DNA of 64,000 nt from Montifringilla adamsi (GCA_017590115.1 JAGGNK010010226.1:4685732-4749731), one strand, 5' to 3'. Numbered from the stretch's first letter, positions 27,201-38,915 are shown. A program made the numbers and translations. Notes: generated by a model from the letters alone, not told the origin.

Positions 27201-27365
27201 GCATAGGGGGGAAAATAAAAAAAAAAAAAAAAAGACCTTTTTACCTTTTTACAGCAAGACTTAGGAAGTAATCTTGCTATGTTTTATAGCCGTTTTAAGC
27301 ATAGGGGGGAAAATAAAAAAAAAAAAAGACCTTTTTACATCAAGACTTAGGAAGTAATCTTGCTA
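27201..27365. repeat. Tandem duplication, about 98-bp unit
   Basis: The segment starting GCATAGGGGGGAAAATAAAA at 27201 occurs again from 27299, an offset of 98 bases. Both copies contain an internal A run, then AGACCTTTTTAC, and then CAAGACTTAGGAAGTAATC. Copy 1 has an extra CTTTTTAC-like insert and a longer A run, and the second copy is cut short at about 27365. This looks like a local slippage or unequal-exchange duplication rather than a dispersed element. Confidence 0.9.
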
Positions 27366-27559
27366 ATCACCTTGGTGCAGGTAAAGACTCAATCACAATA
27401 TTCTGACCAGTTTTGGCTCTCACTGTGCAGTAAATTAGCATAGCTCAGAAGTTTTCCCTGAGACATACCACAGGTCCTATCACACCTACATAGGCTGCCA
27501 CCTTCTTTTTCCAGGGAAGGCTTCAGCTGTTGGAAATTATACAAAGTTAATTTTTTTTA

Positions 27560-28080
27560 AAATATAATTTCAGTTAGTTTTGTTCACTTTTGCCCCAGGG
27601 GAAGGGAACTGAGGTTTCTTTTCAGGGGACTGTTCCACAAGGAGAGGTCTAATGAGATTAACATGCCAACAGACTGGGAGTAGCACAGAAGATCCACAAA
27701 CCACCATTAATGAGCATGAAGGAACACCAACTCCAAGCATCCCCACTGGCATGGTCAGAGACACCTGGTCTGGGAAAAGAGAGATAAGAATAAAGACCTA
27801 ATTATCATCGGAGGCCAGGAAATCCACAACCAGTAGAAACCCAAATACTAAGATTTGTGCAACTTGGGACCAAGGAACATTGAACCAATGAATTTCTATG
27901 GGTTTTGACTGTATAAAATATGTGAAAAATTAAGTAAAGTTTATGTGGGATGAAATTATTTTCATTGCACAGCCCGGGCAGTGGATGAAATTATTGCTGT
28001 TCACATCCTGTCCAGAAGAAAATAACGCCTTGATTCTCAAACACTAAAAATGTTGGAGAGATTTTTGTTTTTTCCCTCAC
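27560..28080 (+). mobile_element. Degraded LTR-like element, edges uncertain
   Basis: The block has the layout of an endogenous-retrovirus LTR read on the plus strand. A GTTTTGACTGTATAAAATATG segment gives a TATA box (TATAAA at 27912-27917). About 100 bases later comes TCACATCCTGTCCAGAAGAA, then a broken poly(A)-signal-like AATAACG, and a U5-like end AAAATGTTGGAGAGATTTTT. I recall closely similar passages from songbird LTRs, but I cannot name the family. A GTGGATGAAATTATT direct repeat (27945-27960 and 27981-27995) is internal to it. I could not find clean TG...CA ends or a target-site duplication, so the limits are approximate and there is no internal retroviral coding sequence beside it. 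Confidence 0.5.
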
Positions 28081-29004
28081 TTTTGATGACACAGCCAAGC
28101 TCTTTAATCACTGCTACAATTAATGTCAGCAAATGGTCTCTCTAACAGAGTTGCCATAATAAGTTGCTGCAACCTTCAACTTTTGCAGAACCATCAGTCA
28201 GAAGTTTTTCCTCTTCAGAGTAGTGGACCACCACACAAACTGAAGTTACACCAAGTTAATTACCAATCCCAAAATTTAGAAGGGGAATATCCCAGGAACT
28301 AACTCACTGGCTTTTATGAGGAAATTATATTTTATTAAAAAAACAGAAGAAAAAAAATAAACAAAAAAAAAACCCACCAAAAAACAACTACTTGACAAGC
28401 AGACAAATTTGGTGTGAAATATAAAGGGAGTGTATAGAAAACTTGCTGCTTCTGGCTGCTTCCTAGCTTTGCATCCCTGCTGGAGGTTTGGGTGCTCCAC
28501 AAAAAGGAGCATTACACAGCCAACCACCCCAACTCTTCCCAGATCTGAAATATTAGGGTGGCTGTTCCCTTTGTCACACAGTCCCATATTCACCAGGGGC
28601 TAAGACAACACGAAAAACTAGTCTAGAGCTCCTTCAATGACATGAGCTTATAAACTCAGAGAGGATTCAAACCCCCTCCCAGGGCTTTAAATAGTAAAAA
28701 CGATACCCTTAATTGCATCCTGGAGCATTTGTGTGTTGCAGAATTATGACTGATATTTTAGTTTATGAAAGATAGGAAAATACTTGGGAATTCTTGCCCA
28801 TTTTAAGGCGTTAGCCTCAGAGTCATTAGCCATGAGGCACTCTGCATTCAAACCACAAGGACAAAAAAATTGCCTTGATCTTAGGTGGAGAAAAGGAGGC
28901 TGTCTGCAACTTGACCCGCTCTTTTCCACTTAATCCTGGGCCAAGCCTCAAGCTGGCAGCCCATCACACACTGACATCGGCTCAGGGCTTTTATTCAGCA
29001 AAAG
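28081..29004. other. Non-coding stretch, nothing identified
   Basis: There is no recognisable gene. An A-rich tract with CCA words lies at about 28336-28387 and explains the poly-Phe part of an overlapping minus-strand frame. The rest is ordinary sequence. Confidence 0.6.
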
Positions 29005-29030
29005 GGAAAATAAAATAAAATAAAAAAAAA

Positions 29031-29071
<41 letters not shown>
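29005..29071. repeat. (AAAAT)n then 39-base A run
   Basis: Three to four AAAAT units lead into a second interrupted run and then an uninterrupted run of 39 A at 29033-29071. This is the longest homopolymer in the window. It could be the tail of a retroposed sequence, but the bases upstream show no recognisable LINE or processed transcript. Confidence 0.9.
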
Positions 29072-29073
<2 letters not shown>

Positions 29074-32000
29074 AAGAAGTTTGGAGCACTTATTCCGTGC
29101 ACACTACCAAGTGTTAGCATTTGCACAGGACAGGATTTACCCTCGCTCATCAGCCCTTGGAGCACAAGTGATGCTGCAGAAGCCGGGAGGGCTGCCTGGG
29201 GAGAAAGGCTGTGCTTCCATGTATCTTGTTGTTCCAGATTATTTCACACCCCATGTCATACATGGGAGTCAGGAACAAGCTTAATGAACACGGGGCCCAG
29301 CAACCAGGATTAGCAGCAGGAAGTTACAGAACATTAGATTAATGAGCTAAAGCCACCAGGCCCAGAACAGGAGCAGTTGGTAAGAATCCAAGATTCACAG
29401 CCAAGGACCAGATTCCTACAGAACCTGTTGCCAGAAATAAATTCTTATTGCACCATCACAAAGGGAATAGAAAAGAAGTAGTTCATTTTCAAAGCACATG
29501 ACTGGAGGACTGAAAGAAAAGCAACAAAAACCCCCAAAAATCGAAACCAAAACAAAAAAAATAACAACCAAACCAAAAAAGAAAAGAAGAAAAACTAGGA
29601 ATGACAACCTCCTGCTCAGAAGCAACAGTAAATAAGACACTAATGCACAAGCAAGAAGAATTTTACAGGGCTTTTTTTTTAAAAAAAAAAAGAAAATAGC
29701 ATGGATTCCAACTGAGGGAAACCCACAGAGCCAGTAAATACAGTTGATAGAGGTTCCCAATATTTTTCTTTTATTCTGACAAAACCCTTTCTCCTGCTTA
29801 AAGCTGCTGATGTAGATGCCTTGGTAAAGTGACACTCTGGCATTGCCTCAGTCAGAGCCTGGGTAAGATCTGGATGCAAAGAAGTAAACAGCCATTTGAG
29901 TGCATTTGTTTCCTGTTGCTTGAACAAATCTAAACAGCTCTCTTGCCTGTTTCACTGTTAAACATTGATTCCAATAAGAGATTATGACTGAGGAAGGGGA
30001 GAATAAGTTTTTGCTTCTCAGTTTGTTTTTGCAGGACAGTAGTTTTAAAGGGGGGGTATATGGCTAAGCAAAAAATCAAATTAAAAAACATGTCAGATTT
30101 TCTGTGGGACTGGATAATTTTGTTATCCAAGGTTTTTAGTATTAAAACAATAAAAAAAAATGTCTTGCATGAGGTAAAATCACCCGAAGCCAGGAGTCCC
30201 AGTTTCAATTTCTCAATTCATCAAACAAAGCTCCAAAGCAACAACATCTAACATACCCACAAAAATGTAGCTTCAAATTTCTAGAATGGATACAAACAAT
30301 ATCAACATAAGCGAGAAAAGGAAGCTGGATTATCATTCTTTGGAAAGTGTTCTCAGATTTCCAGCTCTACTTCAGTTTATCTTGTATGCATATTCTTTGG
30401 GGTTCTTTACACAAACTTATGAAGCAATCAGCATTCCTATTTATCTACAGTAAGTCCTTCTGCATTATTCTATGCACAGCTGCAAGAGATGACCAGAGCA
30501 CAATACGTTTGTCTGTGTCTATATCTCTTTAGCTGAAAATACAACAGAAGAGCCAGATTGTTAAAACTAAGGCCCTATAAACCAAACCTATAAAGATGAT
30601 TAATTATCTGAATCATCTAATTCTATCTAATCTACCTAATTCTTCTAAATAATTATTCTATCTAAATCTATTTAATTCTTCAGAAATATAAGGAAGTGCA
30701 CACACATGGACCTATCCTCTCCTGTAGAACTTAATATAACACAGAATTCCTACAAGGAATCTACTCATAGATTAAAATGTGGAAGACAGGAGTATCTCAT
30801 TGTGTGGTGCCCATCATGGATACTCTGACTGGTCTCCTTTTTCTGTGGGATACTGGAGGGAACACTCTGTTTCTCAGTACCTTACTGCCATGCACACAAG
30901 TCATGAGAGAGGAAAGAGAAGCAAGTAAGATTAAAAAGAAAATGAGGAAATAATTTCTTTGCTGGGCAGCACATTACCTTTAAAATTGCTCGCCTTCCAG
31001 ATGCTCCCCAGCTACAGCAATTGGCAGATGGCAACGACTGCAGATGGATGGGCACAGCTGAGACACTGATACAGCTGCGAATAGCTGGCTCGGCAGTGTT
31101 TGCTTTTCCTTCTGCCAGCCACAGTCACAGCACTTCTAGGGAGTGGGTGGCAAAATAAGGAGAGGATTTCCCAAATTCATGGCAGAGGAAAAAGCCTTCT
31201 GTTAACATCACTGTCTTTATCCTTATTATCCCGAGTGCATAGATTACAAGACATTTTTCTTATTCATTAACGAGAAAAGATATACTTTGCCATCTATTAA
31301 TTAATGCCTCTGATTCATTTAGCGAAGATTTATTAGACGTAGGTCTGGTGTTAATTCACCCTCTTTCTTACAGCTTGCCACTCAGCTCTTATGAGACCAC
31401 ACATTTTGTCCTAGGTCTGCACTAATTCCTTTAAGAGCAAATAGCGAGCTCTGAAACAAAGTCCACTAAAGTCAACTTCACCTTCATGGCCACATACTAA
31501 GTTACACCATGGTAAACAATAACAAAGAGACCAAAACTGCAAACCATATCAATGATTGTGCAAATCTCTTGGCCCAAGCCATAAAATATGCTGCAGATTT
31601 TTTTTTATCTTTCCGACTTCTAGTTGGTCTCATGTCAGTTTTATTTTTATAACCAATTTTACTGAATTCTCTGCATCATCAAGATATTTTTGTCTAGGGA
31701 AGGCCCCAGACTGGCAGGCTAACAATTCACCAGTAAGAAGGATGCTAATAACCATTTGTACCTGGAGTACTGAATACCACTGAATACCGTTTAAAAGGCA
31801 AACAATAATTAAGATCTATACATTTTAATAGCATAAAAACCAGCCCAGCATATTATCTCATATTTTGAAAGAGCATTCTGAGTAACGAAGAGCATGCTTA
31901 GAAACTGATAATTTGAGAGCAAGAATTCCTATCTGCATGCTTAGTTTACACAGATAAACTTCAAGACTGAAGTGTAAGTATGTGCTGGTAGACATGTGTC

Positions 32001-33794
32001 CCCTTCTCCACCTGCCTTCCTAATTATAGTGACTGCAAGCAAGGTTAATAAGAAAGTTAATGTGCATTCATTTTGTTACAATGCCTACAGTCACCTCTCC
32101 TACAAAAAAGTGCAGCTGACAGAGCTTGTTAATGTCCAGACTACTTCTAGAGCTCAATTTTCTTCATCTTTTCCCTTCCCCCTTCAATAACATCCAACTG
32201 ATGGAGTCTCAGTCTGTCATAACTGAGAGCACTTTCCCCTCCCTCTTTAATAAAAGCTCATTTAGACAGAAACGTTCTGTTGGTGGACATGACTATTAAT
32301 GCCGCATTTAGGAGGGCAGGATACCTCCTTTTAGAAAAGGGATGGCAAGGGGTTTTTTTTGTGCCAACCTAAGTGCAGAGAGACAATCATCATTAAATTG
32401 GGGTGATTTATTAAAATGGGAAAAGGCTACATGATAGAGAGGACCACATATGTCCATCTGTAAATTGCAATTCTAACCTGTTTGTTCTATATATCAGAAG
32501 GGATAGGGAGCAATTTCAGAGGAAAAATGAAACAAGATTAATACAACCTCCAAAGAATAAGCTCTTCTTGCTTGGAAATAAAGACACATTTCTAAGGCTG
32601 TGATAATCCCTAAGATGTTTTTAAAAAATCATATCCAAAATAAAATGCTCAAGGAAGATACTATAGCACACAATTACCACTTTCATCACACTACATAAAG
32701 CATGAGGGAATGGGAGGAGTGGAAACTGATGATATCCTTAGTTATCATTTAGTGGCACACACACATAGTTAGTGGTGTTTTAACATACAGAGAATGCCTC
32801 TAACAAGTTTGAATGAACAAGTCCATAAACTGTTAAATTGGTTTGGTTAATAAATGAAATTACTAAACAAGCTTGCCAGACAGATTTGTCAGTGATATAT
32901 GCACCTCTGAGAGTATATAAAAGATTTGTCTCTGGGGATGTTCTCATATAAAAGGCTTTTATTGGTATCCTGTAAATCCATCCATGGTGCTATTTCCACT
33001 CCTTTGAGTGTGGAGTCAGATTTGTGACAAGTTTTTGTTCAGGCAGTTCACAGGAGATTCTATTGATGCTCAGTTTTTGACTGCTTATTTGCATATTTTT
33101 ATATAAGAGGGGAAAATTAGTCAGAACTTTAAAATCTAGACATATTTAAACAGACAAGTTAACTAAATCCATTCAAATACAGATAAATAATTTCTATTAA
33201 GTCAATGTATGCAGTGCATCATACATGGCCTTACCAAGTCAGATGAAATAATCTTGTGATTTTACTGAGGGTCTATTTCATAAAACTGGCCAAAGACATA
33301 TTTGAGGACTTATGTCAATATATTCAATGAGTCAAAAGTCATGCATAAATAAGGACCTGCACAATGAAACACTTAAAAATTCCTCAGTATGAATCTATCA
33401 CTTCCCTGTCCCTTCAGTGGGCCTCTTCATTCCTTCCTTTTCAAGGTGTTCCTTAAAAAAACAACACTGTGTTTTTATGACATTTGTAACTCCTTTCCCC
33501 ACAAACGTCTCAAGTCAGAATGAGTCGCAAATTAGTTTTTGGAAATTGCCTGTTCATGGTGGCTCTGTTAAGCCACTTGATTAGATGGGGACAAACCTAA
33601 ACCAACATGTGGGCCAAATTCAGACCAAGAGAAACAAGATCATTTCTGTCTGTTGGAAACATATATTTTTACATTGTCCTCTACAGAGAGGCAATTAGCA
33701 TACTATTGCCAACCTCATCTCCAGACTGTTTTCCTTTCTTTGCCCAACTGGCTGCCCATTCTGACATTAAACAGCCCTTTTCATGGAGACAATC
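29072..33794. other. Long non-coding stretch, no gene supported
   Basis: No gene or RNA gene was identified. A-rich tracts with CCAAA words lie at about 29520-29585 and 29677-29692. A degenerate ATCTAATTCT-type repeat is listed separately at 30598. Frames of 60-139 codons on the minus strand near 29.4-30.2 kb owe their length to A/T-rich simple sequence. Confidence 0.6.
30598..30681. repeat. Degenerate CTAATTCTAT-type tandem repeat
   Basis: About 84 bases built from imperfect copies of ATCTAATTCT and TCTATCTAAAT. The units vary in length and sequence, so this is an old, decayed minisatellite or microsatellite. Confidence 0.7.
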
Positions 33795-34012
33795 CTTACA
33801 AGGTCCAACCTGAACCTCCTCAGGCACAATTTGAGGCCATTTCCTTTTATCCTATCTCTGGCTGCCTGGTAGGGCTATTGTAGAGAGCATTAAGGTTTCT
33901 ACTGACCCCCCTTTTCTCCAGGTTCAACAGCCCCAGCTCCCTCAGCTGCTCCTGGCTGGACTTGTGCTCCAGACCCTTCCCCCAGCTCTGTTATCCTCCT
34001 CTGGACACTCCT
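33795..34012 (-). mobile_element. CR1 LINE fragment from late ORF2
   Basis: On the plus strand this reads GGTCCAACCTGAACCTCCTC, then AATTTGAGGCCATTTCC, TCTCCAGGTTCAACAGCCCC, AGCTCCCTCAGCTGCTCCTG and TGCTCCAGACCC, and ends CTCTGGACACTCC. That is the reverse complement of the CR1 ORF2 segment just before the C-terminus. Small deletions have broken the coding frame. Unlike the copies at 15.9 and 25.7 kb, the terminal CR1 3' UTR is absent, so the fragment is cut at both ends. An A run at 34017-34028 follows. Confidence 0.88.
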
Positions 34013-34475
34013 AATTAAAAAAAAAAAAGTATTTAAAGGCAGATATGTCAATATATTAACCAAGCACAGGAGAGTTAAGAAAACCCAAACAAAAAAAACC
34101 AAACAACCCTCAACAAACACAGTAGTAATTTCTTTAAAGGAAGAATTTTTTTTTTTAAAATGCATATATTTGATACTTATGCTTCTCTCCAAAACTCGAG
34201 TTTCTATTAAAGCAGAGGTGAGCAATTGTAATTACACAGGTTTCATCTCCTATTTCCATACTTCTTTTTTCTTTTCAAACTAGACCATCACACTGTCCTG
34301 GACTTCAACCTAATCTCTTTGTATTCTTGAACCTTTGTGCAAACAATGGTCATGTGTTTCTACAACTCAATTCTGCAGTGCTTTTGCAAATGAGAAACTC
34401 AGCTTGTTCAAGAAATATTTTTGAGTCCCTGAGCCCATGTGCACACAGACAGACTGTGTGGATGTTTACAAAGAG
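34013..34475. other. Short non-coding spacer
   Basis: A-rich tracts with CCAAA words lie at about 34078-34110. Nothing else is recognisable before the tandem duplication begins. Confidence 0.6.
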
Positions 34476-34858
34476 TCAGGTTCCCAAACAAATGCATTTA
34501 TTTTTTTTTCCTTGAAAAGCGAGTTTCTTCACCTTTTCATATTTACATTCCCAGTACACATTTACCCTAAAAGCTTACACACAAACTCTCAAACTTCAAT
34601 GCCAAACATGTTGATGTCGCTCTGGACACAGTCCTTAGAGTTTTCCGGGTAAGGAATGCCTAATTCACATCTCTGGCGTTTCTCACATCTCTATTCAGGA
34701 TCTGCTCAGGATTTGTAGCATAATCTCCAGTGAAATGATTAAGGTGGTACTTTTAAAAGCTCCATATGATCCATGGTACTGGAGTGACTACACAGATCCT
34801 TTTCACAAAGAGAAAAGCTAAGGTATATTCCATACCATATGATGGCATCTCAGGTATT
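34476..34858. repeat. Tandem duplication copy 1 (383 bp)
   Basis: This is the first of two head-to-tail copies. It starts TCAGGTTCCCAAACAAATGC and ends GGCATCTCAGGTATT. The second copy follows directly at an offset of 383 bases. I count five single-base differences by eye between the copies, so the duplication is recent or has been homogenised. The unit shows no repeat family and no gene. The matching open frames in both copies are a by-product of the duplication. Confidence 0.95.
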
Positions 34859-35240
34859 TCAGGTTCCCGAACAAATGCATTTATTTTTTTTTCCTTGAAA
34901 AGCGAGTTTCTTCACCTTTTCATATTTACATTCCCAGTACACATTTACCCTAAAAGCTTACACACAAACTCTCAAACTTCAATGCCAAACATGTTGATGT
35001 CGCTCTGGACACAGTCCTTAGAGTTTTCCGGGTAAGGAATGCCTAATTTACGTCTCTGGCGTTTTTCACATCTCTATTCAGGATCTGCTCAGGATTTGTA
35101 GCATAATCTCCAGTGAAATGATTAAGGTGGTACTTTTAAAAGCTCCATATGATCCATGGTACTGGAGTGACTACACAGATCCTTTTCACAAAGAGAAAAG
35201 CTAAGGTATATTCCATAGCATATGATGGCATCTCAGGTAT
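34859..35240. repeat. Tandem duplication copy 2 (382 bp)
   Basis: This is the second head-to-tail copy, starting TCAGGTTCCCGAACAAATGC. The word TCAGG is present at both the outer left edge and the internal junction, which suggests that a 5-base microhomology set the boundary. The copy ends at CTCAGGTAT, where a 15-base A run begins, so the right edge abuts simple sequence. Differences from copy 1 include ACGTC for ACATC, TTTTTC for TTTCTC and CATAGCAT for CATACCAT. Confidence 0.95.
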
Positions 35241-35255
35241 AAAAAAAAAAAAAAA

Positions 35256-35520
35256 GGTAAAGGAGGAAGAAGGGAGGACATTTCTTATGTGCAATAATTC
35301 CATTCTGCAGCCCTGCTCCCCAGGAAGTGGCTACACATTGCTTGCTGATGGGAAGTGGAGAATAAAATCTTCCTTTTCTCTTTGCTGATGCATGAGTAAA
35401 CTTAGCTTTTGTTTCAGTAAATTGCCTTATCTCACCCTATAGCTATTTACCAGCTTATCTCCTCTCCCTGAGCAGCTGGCACTGGGGAGGGACAGAAAGG
35501 CTTGGCAGCCTGGAGCTGAA
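35256..35520 (+). mobile_element. Old LTR-like tail with poly(A) signal
   Basis: The sequence CCCTGCTCCCCAGGAAGTGG, then GCTGATGGGAAGTGGAG and AATAAA (35361-35366), then TTTCTCTTTGCT, CAGTAAATTGCCTTATCTCA and a CTCTCCCTGAGCAGCTGG region, follows the order of the R/U5 end of avian LTRs as I remember them. The assignment is by eye, and the element is well diverged. The 5' part of the LTR is missing or unrecognisable because the 383-bp duplication and an A run lie immediately upstream. No target-site duplication was found. Confidence 0.45.
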
Positions 35521-35735
35521 TCGGACTCCACTTGACCTGACCCTGACACAGGGAGAGACTTAGACCTGGACTAGACAGGAACAGAGCTGGACCTGACAAA
35601 CCTGGACATGGACCTGCCTTCACTTGACCTGATCTGCATTACCTGGACACAGGGACAGACCTGGATCTGGACCTGACAGACCTGGACTTGCCTGGACATG
35701 GATCAGACTTGACTGATCTGGACTCAACTGGCTTC
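35521..35735. repeat. Degenerate GACCTG-based tandem repeat
   Basis: About 215 bases are dominated by imperfect copies of CTGGACCTGACAGAC and related words (ACCTGGACATGGACCTG, ACTTGACCTGATC, CTGGACACAGGGACAGACC). The core is a GACCTG or GACTTG hexamer. It is GC-richer than its surroundings and starts right after the LTR-like tail. Frames on either strand here encode low-complexity peptides and should not be read as genes. Confidence 0.85.
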
Positions 35736-38619
35736 TAGGAGTGGGGGAAATAAAAAAGCCAAACCAAAAGCCCACCAGACCAAGGCAGAGCTGACATTTA
35801 TCAGGAATGACTCTTCCCAAACCAAGTCCCGTGGATAGTCTGTACCAGAACCAGCAGAGAGACACTGAGAACTGTTAAAATTCTTGAGCAGGATTTGGTT
35901 CTCACAGACCACAGTCATCTTCCTCATCTCTCCTGTTGTATTCACAGAACTTGAATTCTTCAGTCATTTCTGTAGCATAGTCCTTTTGTTTTACTACTTT
36001 TTTGATTTTGTACATAAAACCCCCTCTATCTTGCCAACAGATCTGAATTTACCCAGAAAATGTTACTCAATTCACATTTCCCTTAAGACTAAAAAAAAAA
36101 GCATTCCAGGTCCAGCAATCCTCCAGTCCTCCCACGATTTGAAAGAAAAAACTATCATAAGAGATTAAAACTTTATTGAATAAGGACCATTTATCACTTT
36201 TATCTTTCCTTTCATAATCCAGTCATGAATTAGGTTCTTTATTGATTGTGAAGAGGGTGGAGTAGATGGTGAAGGCCATGTTTATAGTAATGCACCCATT
36301 AAAATAATGTACTCTGCCCTGAGATTGCTCACAAGAAGTTATTCTCACTTTTAGAGGAGTTTGGCTCTAATGAAATACTCTGCTTTACAAGGTGGTTGGA
36401 AAATCTCTTGTTACACCATCATGAAACATCAACAACAAAATTTTGTGGTCATTGTAAAGATAATTTACCTATTTTGAGAGTGTGTGCGTGAGCGTTTGTG
36501 TATACAAACGCTTGTTTGGAAAGGTTTATGCTTGCAGATTTAGAGAGGTGAAGCTATGGTTAAAATTATATAAGATGGCAAAAACTACTCCTGCTCCTGG
36601 CTGCTTTATTTTGTGCACCTACTGCAGGAAAAAAAACCCTTTTTTCTCTATTTTCTTTTTTCTTCAGTATGAGGTTATAATACTAGCAAGCTTGCAGAAA
36701 CACCTCTCAATCCTCTTCCCTTACTCTGCCCACATTAGCATCATCCCAGCCCCAAAACACATGCTCTATTTCAGATGTGACAGATAGTTATTAAAGCAAG
36801 GAAGGTGCTACAGCACAACACACTACAGAGGAGTAAGAGGATTTAAGCCAACAGTTGTTGAAGAGAGATTTTATTTTTCCTCGGTTGTTTTTGGCAGGAT
36901 ACTTTTAAGCCTTGCAGAAGAAATCATGTGCTGTGTGGCACCTGAGGTCCTATTCATGTTAGCAACTGGTTTATTTCCTATGTGTAAAATATCTTACTCA
37001 GTTAGGATGACATAATGACTCCTAGGACTCCCTTAAATTTTCAGTCTCCTGAGCTGAAAGCACACTGATGGAGGAGTCAGGTACACCAGGGTTAAGTACG
37101 AAGTCTAAGGCTCATCAAATATGACAAACCTTTAAGGCAAAGCAGTTGCATCCAATCTTTTACAGCAATAGTACAGAAAAACTTTATAGAAGGAACAAAG
37201 GAAATGGCACCTAATGTTTTGCTTCAAGATTGCAAGAAGGGGCCGTTTCAGTTTTGAGGCAGAAATACTCACTGCTCCCTTAGGCAAGAAAATATTCATC
37301 CAGAATTCCTAAGAGAATTTTGCACTTCAGTTATATTTTCTATTACCTTAACCTAACAAGAAAGAAAAAAAAAAAAAGGACTAAAAAATAGTGAGTGCCC
37401 AGTAGTTCAACAAAAAATAATTTCTATAATGTCATAATTTAAACAAAAATTAATATATGCACAAATAGTTGTCTGAACCAACTTGGAATTTAACTGTTGA
37501 TAGAAGCCATTGGTAGAAATTTACTTTTTCAGGCTTAGAGTGTGAATTTAGGATTTATTATTTTTTAATGCACTCCTCTCAATATAATTGAGAATTTGCT
37601 GCGATTGTAAGCACAAATCCAGGAGGATCAAGTATGGCATATAGATGCAGAACAGAGCCCTAAAATCAAACCTTGCCCAAATATTAATTTTTTAAAAGCA
37701 GAGAGCAAATGTACCTTCTTTCCAAAAAAAAGTATTTCTAGCTGTACCACATACACAGAAAAGTAGACTTTACACTTCAAGAAATAAAATAGATAACAGC
37801 AATCCTATTCTTACTTTCTAACAGTTTCAAATGTAAAACATGCTACATTTGTGTAAATTAACAATCATGAATTTCAGAAGGAAATTCCATACTTTAAAGA
37901 TTAATACAACTAAGACAAAAACCTGCTACGAGACCCTGGATGCTGTTAGAGAGGAATGCTTTTTCATAGATGTCTCATTAAAAAAAAATAAAAACAAAAA
38001 AACTTGAAGTAATAGTATTCCATAAGCATACTGCTGATAATTTTGCAACCATCTTATTAAGGATTAATCCTACCATCTAGACATCTTTAAGAAAATTAGT
38101 AATCTCCATTGCTAAATGTTCTTCCAGAACAAGAAAGAAAATTGATAAAACAGGTAGGTTACAGCAGGTCGAGTAGTCCAGTTTTACTGTTAACTAGGGC
38201 ATCTTTACACGTGAAAGCAACAAGAAATATTCTTATTACATATTATTATGTAATACGTAAATGCATTTATTTCCATGGCCTTTTCTCCACTTGCAGGTTT
38301 CAAACTGAGGTAACATAAAATAGGAGAGAACAATACATAAGTGAAATCATCTGGGAGATGCTAGAGAAGTTACTCATTTTGGTAAACAAAAAATCTAACC
38401 AAAGTTTGCTCCAAACAGCAATTTGCCACATTAGGGTTGGGAGAAATAAGTGATTTATCTCCATTTTTCAGATGAGGAAAATTGCATTGATGCAGGTGAC
38501 AAATTACATGTATCTATAAGCAGGAACAGAACCCAAAACACTTGGTTTCCACACTCACACTCTGACCACCTGACCATGCTTCTGTGGCCTTTAAAAAAAT
38601 CACTGCCTCAGCAGCCATT
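35736..38619. other. AT-rich non-coding stretch, no gene seen
   Basis: Nothing was identified beyond a short TGTGTGCGTG-type dinucleotide patch with a perfect 8-bp hairpin at 36491-36512, and short A runs at about 37367 and 37980. Open frames lack domains. Confidence 0.65.
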
Positions 38620-38915
38620 GCCCAGCCGATTTTGTTTAAATCACCGCTGCTCTGTCGGTGATCTCATCAGGGCAGCAGGCAGGCCTGCTCTGCCCACGGC
38701 TCCCACAGCGCTCATCTCGCCGCCAGCTGCAGCACGATGCACCTCCACAATGGATGGCTGGATCAAAAATAAAGGTAAGCTATTTGTTTGAAATGTTCAT
38801 CTTATCGATTTCGTGCTCATAGGCTCGCAGAGGAGGCCTCTTAAGGGGTTGTTGGAGACCCAAGGTAGGCAAGGCCAGCAAACACTCCTACTGATTACCG
38901 CGAGCGTGGGCCTCA
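38620..38915 (+). other. CpG-richer patch with possible splice donor
   Basis: In otherwise CpG-poor DNA this patch has about 13 CpG sites, including CTCGCCGCC and ACCGCGAGCG. A 7-bp perfect hairpin stem, ATCACCG with CGGTGAT, sits at 38640-38662. A plus-strand frame open since 38450 runs through ATGGATGGCTGGATC and ends at AATAAAG before GTAAGC (donor at 38775). This could be a first exon with a small promoter, a conserved non-coding element, or simply a GC fluctuation. No TATA box or recognisable protein is present, so no gene is called. Confidence 0.25.

Noticed and set aside
29416..29835. 139-codon minus-strand hydrophobic frame as a membrane protein
   Set aside because: The hydrophobic residues come from T-rich simple sequence (complement of A/C tracts), giving poly-Phe/Leu/Val, not a real membrane protein.
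34437..35035. Repeated frames suggesting a two-domain protein
   Set aside because: The identical peptide segments are a by-product of the 383-bp tandem DNA duplication; there is no coding signature otherwise.
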